Source: Cupriavidus sp. WGlv3
GTDB lineage: Bacteria; Pseudomonadota; Gammaproteobacteria; Burkholderiales; Burkholderiaceae
Direction: 5' to 3'
Length of the DNA: 64,000 bases
Assembly: GCF_023952475.1 (NCBI RefSeq)
Contig: NZ_JALHRX010000019.1
Span: 1-64,000 of the forward strand
Position numbers and translations under genes: made by a program. Below are positions 60,620 to 64,000 of the stretch, one piece after another (positions within the stretch are counted from its first letter, which is position 1; the number at the start of each line of letters is the position of its first letter). The notes beneath the pieces were generated by a model. That model worked only from the letters and a program-made list of their open reading frames with translations, had not been told where the DNA came from and did not search any database.

Positions 60620-61905
60620 GGGCGGTCCGCGTCCACGCGCAGCAGCCCGCGCCGGTGCAGCGCGTAGCCGAACGCCAGCAGCGCGGCCAGCGCCAGCGCC
60701 AGCATCACCCACAGCATCAGCCAGTAGCCCCCGGCCGCGCGCCACAGCAGCGCGCCCAGCCACGGCGCCGCCGCCTGCATCAGCAGCACCGGCGTCATCA
60801 TCAGCCCGTTGAGGGTGGCATAGTGGTGGCGCGAGATCAGCTCCGGCATGGCCATCGCGCGCAGCATGGTGTTGACGCCGTTGGCGCAGCCGTACAGCAC
60901 GGCCGCCACCATTAGCCAGGCGCCATGCCCCAGCGCAAAGCACAGCAGCCCGACGCTCATCAGCGCATAGACCGGCAGCGACAGCCGTACCGGGTGGCGC
61001 ACGCCCGCGCGCATCATCAGCATGCGGCCCGCCACCTGGGCCGGCCCGATCAGCGCCGCGACCGCCAGCTGCTGCGCCACCGGCATGCCTTTCTCGGTCA
61101 GCATCGGGATCAGGTGCGCACCCAGCAGCGATGCCACCACCGCGGTCGCGGTAAAGGCCAGCAACACCGCCCAGAACACCGGCTGGCGCAGCGTGGCGAG
61201 GGCAATGTCGCGGCCGCCGGTGGCGGCCGTGCCGGCGCCCGCGCCAGAGTACGAGGGATGCAGGGCGTAGCGCATGCGCGCATGCAGCGGCGCGCAGACC
61301 AGCAGGTTCAGCAAGGCAAAGCCGACCAGCGTCGGGCGCCAGCCGACATGCAGCACCAGCCATTGCGCCAGCGGCACGAAGATGGTGCTGGCAAAGCCGG
61401 CCATCAGCGTGACCGCGACGATCGGCTTCTGGTACTGGTCGCCATAGGCCTGGCGCAGCACCACGAAGGCGGGCTCGTACAGCGTGGTCGCCATGGCCAG
61501 GCCGAGCGGCACCCACATCAGCAGGAACACCGGCTGCGACGGCGTCCACGCCCACAGCAGCAGCCCCAGCCCGGCCAGCACCGAGCCCGCGCCCATCACC
61601 TTGCGCGCCGGCGCGCGGTCCAGCAGCCGCCCGACCGCGAACGAGCACAACGCCCACACCAGCAGCCCCAGCGAATAGCCGCCGGCCAGGAAGGGCTTGG
61701 ACCAGCCCAGGCTGCGGATCATCGGGTCGATGAAGACGGTGAAGGCGAAGAACAGCGTGCCCCAGGAGATGGTCTCGGTCAGGCCGAGGATCCACACCAG
61801 CCGGCGCGGCGGCGTGGCGGGCTGCGCGGGCCCGGTGCGAGCCGGGCTGGCAGGATGGCGGGTGTCGGCAGCGTCCGTGCCGGGGCTGGCTTCGAGTGTG
61901 GTCAT
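60616..61905 (-). CDS. MFS transporter, function unknown
   Basis: This 429-residue MFS protein has an unstructured N terminus (about 1-33) and about twelve helices, with WILGLTETISWGTLFFAFTVF, SLGLLVWALCSFAVGRLLDR and LYEPAFVVLRQAYGDQY. It resembles the MFS proteins often annotated as monocarboxylate or oxalate/formate-like carriers, but the substrate is not known. It is the first of the overlapping pair of MFS genes. Confidence 0.85.
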   Translation of the reverse strand: MTTLEASPGTDAADTRHPASPARTGPAQPATPPRRLVWILGLTETISWGTLFFAFTVFIDPMIRSLGWSKPFLAGGYSLGLLVWALCSFAVGRLLDRAPARKVMGAGSVLAGLGLLLWAWTPSQPVFLLMWVPLGLAMATTLYEPAFVVLRQAYGDQYQKPIVAVTLMAGFASTIFVPLAQWLVLHVGWRPTLVGFALLNLLVCAPLHARMRYALHPSYSGAGAGTAATGGRDIALATLRQPVFWAVLLAFTATAVVASLLGAHLIPMLTEKGMPVAQQLAVAALIGPAQVAGRMLMMRAGVRHPVRLSLPVYALMSVGLLCFALGHGAWLMVAAVLYGCANGVNTMLRAMAMPELISRHHYATLNGLMMTPVLLMQAAAPWLGALLWRAAGGYWLMLWVMLALALAALLAFGYALHRRGLLRVDADRP

Positions 61906-62015
61906 GGCGGGCCCGGCGGGGGATGGCCGCCACGGAAGCGGCGCGCCTGGGGCCAGTCGGAAATTGTAGCGAGGCTGCGCGCCGGCTGCTCGCGACGCAC
62001 TGGCCGTAACGCGCG

Positions 62016-62459
62016 TTACTGTGCGGTCACCGGCGTGGGCGGACCTTTCAGCTCGACCACGTTGCCGTCGGGGTCCTGCACATAGAGCGAGGGCCCCTTG
62101 CCTTCGGCGCCGAAGCGCTGCGCCACTTCGCCCGCGTCGACGCCATGCCGCGCCAGGTGCGCGCGCAGCGCCTGCGCGTCGAACGGGTCGATGCGCAGGC
62201 AGAAATGGTCGAGGTTGCGGCCCTGCGCGCCCGGCCCGGCGCCGCCCGCGCGGCCGAGCGGGCCCTCGAGCGTGACCAGGTCGATCAGGCTGGCACCGGC
62301 GCGCAGCTGGGTCAGGCCCAGGTCGGCCTGCTCGCGCTCGACGCTGCAGCCGAGCACATCGACATAGAAGCGCCGCAGCGCGGCCACATCGGCGCTGCGC
62401 AATACCAGGTGGTCGAGGCCGAGGATGCGGAAGGCCGCGTCAGTGGTGCAGTCCGTCAT
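62016..62459 (-). CDS. VOC family protein (glyoxalase-like)
   Basis: This 147-residue protein has the VOC fold: LGLDHLVLRSADVAALRRFYVDVLGC (first metal His), NLDHFCLRIDPFD, and SLYVQDPDGNVVELKGPP (last glutamate). It is a vicinal-oxygen-chelate enzyme of unknown substrate. The start ATG at 62459 lies inside the end of the GFA gene, giving a 20-base overlap and probable coupling. Confidence 0.87.
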   Translation of the reverse strand: MTDCTTDAAFRILGLDHLVLRSADVAALRRFYVDVLGCSVEREQADLGLTQLRAGASLIDLVTLEGPLGRAGGAGPGAQGRNLDHFCLRIDPFDAQALRAHLARHGVDAGEVAQRFGAEGKGPSLYVQDPDGNVVELKGPPTPVTAQ

Positions 62460-62790
62460 AGTCGATGATCTTGAGGTTATCCAGGTCGACATTGTCCAGG
62501 CAGCGCACATTGACCGCGGCCATCGGCTTGCCGTCCTTGTCCTGGCCGTCCGCATACGGGCCGCAGCCGCACACCGGGCAGAAGCGGTGCGCGATCTTCA
62601 TGGTGTTGAAGCGGTAGGTGGAGGCGTTGCTCTCGGGCGTGTCCAGCTTGAAGGACGCGCGCGGCACGAACCACAGCAGGTGGCCGCGCCGCCGGCAGAT
62701 CGAGCAGTTGCAGCGGATCACGCTGGGGATGCTGTCGGCCTCGACCGCGAAGGCGATGTTGCCGCAATGGCAGCTTCCGTTGAAGGTCAT
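62440..62790 (-). CDS. GFA (glutathione-dependent formaldehyde-activating enzyme/CENP-V) family protein
   Basis: This 116-residue protein binds zinc through CHCG (residues 7-10), CNCSICRRRG (27-36) and CPVCGCGPY (about 71-79). It begins MTFNGSCHCGNIAFAVEAD. Despite the family name, activity towards S-hydroxymethylglutathione is shown only for some members. It precedes the VOC gene with overlap. AAGGAGAATGAC is the ribosome-binding site. Confidence 0.88.
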   Translation of the reverse strand: MTFNGSCHCGNIAFAVEADSIPSVIRCNCSICRRRGHLLWFVPRASFKLDTPESNASTYRFNTMKIAHRFCPVCGCGPYADGQDKDGKPMAAVNVRCLDNVDLDNLKIIDYDGLHH

Positions 62791-62984
62791 GTCATTCTCC
62801 TTGCGACAGGGTCCGTTCGACCCGGGATCACAGCAACGCTGCTGCGCCGCAATATGCCGGCACATTGTTTGGTTTTTGACAGTGTAGTCCGGCCACGGGT
62901 GCCACAATGCCTGCAAGCTGTTGCAAGACGATGGCGGCACGACCACACCACGCCCACAAAAATTGCCCACAAAAGGAGACCCGC

Positions 62985-63596
62985 ATGAGCGACCCCCACG
63001 CGCCTGCACGCGCCACCTTCAGCCATATGGAACACGGCACCCGCGAAGACTGGGCCGCCATCTCCGTCGAGTTCATGCCGTTCGCCCGCGCGCTGCCCGA
63101 CCGCGTGCTCGCGCACCTGCGCCTGCTCGATGGCGACTGCGGCGGCTTCCCGGTGGACCGGCTCACGCATTCCTTGCAGACCGCGACGCTGGCGCATCGC
63201 GACGGCCAGGACGAGGAATACGTGGTCTGCGCGCTGCTGCACGATATCGGCGATACGCTGGGCAGCTTCAACCATCCCGACATCGCCGCCGCCATCCTCA
63301 AGCCCTTCGTCAGTGCCGAGAACCTGTGGATGGTGGAGAAGCACGGCGTGTTCCAGGGCTACTACTTCTTCCATCATCTCGGCCTCGATCGCAACCTGCG
63401 CGAGCAATACCGCAGCCAGCCCGAGCTGTTCGAGCGCACCGCGGAGTTCTGCCGCAAGTATGACGCCGCCGCCTTCATGACCGACTACGACACGCTGCCA
63501 CTGTCGTTCTTCGAGCCGATGGTGTGCCGGGTGCTGTCGCAGCCGAAGCACTCGATGTATGTGAAGCCCGGGGAAACGACGCTGGCACAGGCGTAA
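62985..63596 (+). CDS. HD-domain protein, PhnZ-like oxygenase or phosphohydrolase
   Basis: This 203-residue protein has an HD-domain pattern: VDRLTHSLQTATLAHRDGQDEEYVVCALLHDIGDTLG, then NHPDIAAAILKPFVS, WMVEKHGVFQGYYFFHHLGLDR and YDAAAFMTDYDTLPL. The motifs EYVVCALLHDIGD and KHGVFQGYYFFH recall the diiron oxygenase branch (PhnZ, TmpB, myo-inositol oxygenase) rather than ordinary phosphohydrolases. No phosphonate genes lie nearby. The AAAAGGAGACCCGC ribosome-binding site supports the start. Confidence 0.82.
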   Translation: MSDPHAPARATFSHMEHGTREDWAAISVEFMPFARALPDRVLAHLRLLDGDCGGFPVDRLTHSLQTATLAHRDGQDEEYVVCALLHDIGDTLGSFNHPDIAAAILKPFVSAENLWMVEKHGVFQGYYFFHHLGLDRNLREQYRSQPELFERTAEFCRKYDAAAFMTDYDTLPLSFFEPMVCRVLSQPKHSMYVKPGETTLAQA

Positions 63597-63626
63597 GCCG
63601 ACGACGCACGCCTGCCGATGGTGATT

Positions 63627-63729
63627 CCCTCTCCCCGCATGGGGAGAGGGCAGCGTGAGGGGTGGTTTGGCTAGGGACCACGCCTCCCTGCCTTCTCCCC
63701 CGGCCCCTCTCCCGCAAGCGGGAGAGGGG
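63627..63729. repeat. Pair of long hairpins (REP-like)
   Basis: CCCTCTCCCC (63627-63636)/GGGGAGAGGG (63641-63650) with a GCAT loop and CCCCTCTCCCGC (63704-63715)/GCGGGAGAGGGG (63718-63729) with an AA loop share the same stem sequence. They lie in the gap between converging genes, as REP-type extragenic repeats do. They may also act as a transcription stop. Confidence 0.85.
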
Positions 63730-63744
63730 AGGAAGAAGCGCGCC

Positions 63745-64000
63745 TCAGGCCGCCCGCTGCGCCGTCTCCGGATGCCGGAACTGCTCCAGCAGTTTCGCCC
63801 AGCGCGCCCGCACCGCCTTCAGGTTGTTTTCCTTGACGTGGCCGAAACCGCGGATATCGTCCGGCAGGCTGGCCAGCGCCACCGCGGTGTCGTGGTTGGC
63901 GGCATTCAAGCCCGCCACCAGTTCATCCAGCAGGGCACGGTACTCGCCGATCAGCGCGCGCTCGGTGCGGCGCTCTTCGGTCTTGCCGAAGATGTCGAAG
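63745..64000 (-). CDS. Indolepyruvate ferredoxin oxidoreductase, C-terminal end (partial)
   Basis: The last 84 codons of a gene run off the right edge of the window. The frame reads FDIFGKTEERRTERALIGEY, then LPDDIRGFGHVKENNL and KAVRARWAKLLEQFRHPETA to a stop at 63745. This matches the C terminus of the large fused indolepyruvate:ferredoxin oxidoreductases, which oxidatively decarboxylate aryl pyruvates. Most of the gene lies outside the window, so its integrity cannot be judged. Confidence 0.82.
   Translation of the reverse strand, partial: FDIFGKTEERRTERALIGEYRALLDELVAGLNAANHDTAVALASLPDDIRGFGHVKENNLKAVRARWAKLLEQFRHPETAQRAA

Overview
The window is 64 kb of GC-rich DNA, roughly two-thirds G+C by eye, from a betaproteobacterium of the Burkholderiaceae, most likely Cupriavidus or a close relative. 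That placement is inference. It rests on the gcl-hyi-glxR-ttuD-pyk glyoxylate operon, a complete sox thiosulfate-oxidation cluster, the rsmI/yraN/diaA/BON-lipoprotein block, and codon usage. No insertion sequence, prophage or CRISPR array was seen, and the region reads as ordinary chromosome with a few accessory patches.

Layout. 0-11 kb: a membrane-anchored dihaem cytochrome c5, tRNA-Arg(CCG), a BrnT/BrnA toxin-antitoxin pair, a MipA/OmpV outer-membrane protein, ArfB, HtpX, a CadR/PbrR-type MerR regulator with a perfect operator dyad, Rnk, a secreted protein built from GKFDxY repeats, and an RND pump with no partner genes beside it. 11-19 kb: a YpfJ-type metalloprotease and the minus-strand operon gcl-hyi-glxR-ttuD-pyk, which takes glyoxylate through tartronate semialdehyde to glycerate, glycerate 2-phosphate and pyruvate. 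19-24 kb: a LysR regulator, membrane proteins and a CoA-ester catabolism cluster (two enoyl-CoA hydratase/isomerases and a dienoyl-CoA-reductase-like SDR). 24-29 kb: dctA and a GntR regulator divergent from an allantoate-amidohydrolase-type enzyme and an M20 deacylase. Ureide breakdown yields glyoxylate, so this block may feed the Gcl pathway.

29-37 kb: a ParDE-like pair, a GNAT acetyltransferase, an ArsC-like reductase, an exonuclease/metallo-hydrolase operon, RlpA, and rsmI / yraN-diaA-BON lipoprotein. This last block matches the E. coli yraL-yraP region without lpoA. 37-49 kb: soxE-soxF, an EamA exporter, an ArsR-family regulator with a perfect operator, then soxC-soxD-cytochrome c-soxY-soxZ-dsrE-like-soxA-soxX-soxW-soxB, followed by tRNA-Ala(CGC). 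The Sox proteins oxidise SoxY-bound thiosulfate sulfur in the periplasm and pass electrons to c-type cytochromes.

49-64 kb: a glycosyltransferase-like protein, a large lipoprotein of unknown function, an RpiR regulator upstream of a hydantoin-racemase-family protein, a cation-efflux transporter, Tag, a DUF2314-like protein, a fragment of an MHS-type transporter, a DODA-type dioxygenase, two overlapping MFS genes, VOC and GFA proteins, an HD-domain protein, a pair of long hairpins, and the 3' end of an indolepyruvate:ferredoxin oxidoreductase gene. The most puzzling non-coding stretch is the convergent gap at 56153-56498, which holds DnaA-box-like words and several GTATAC palindromes where no promoter is needed.
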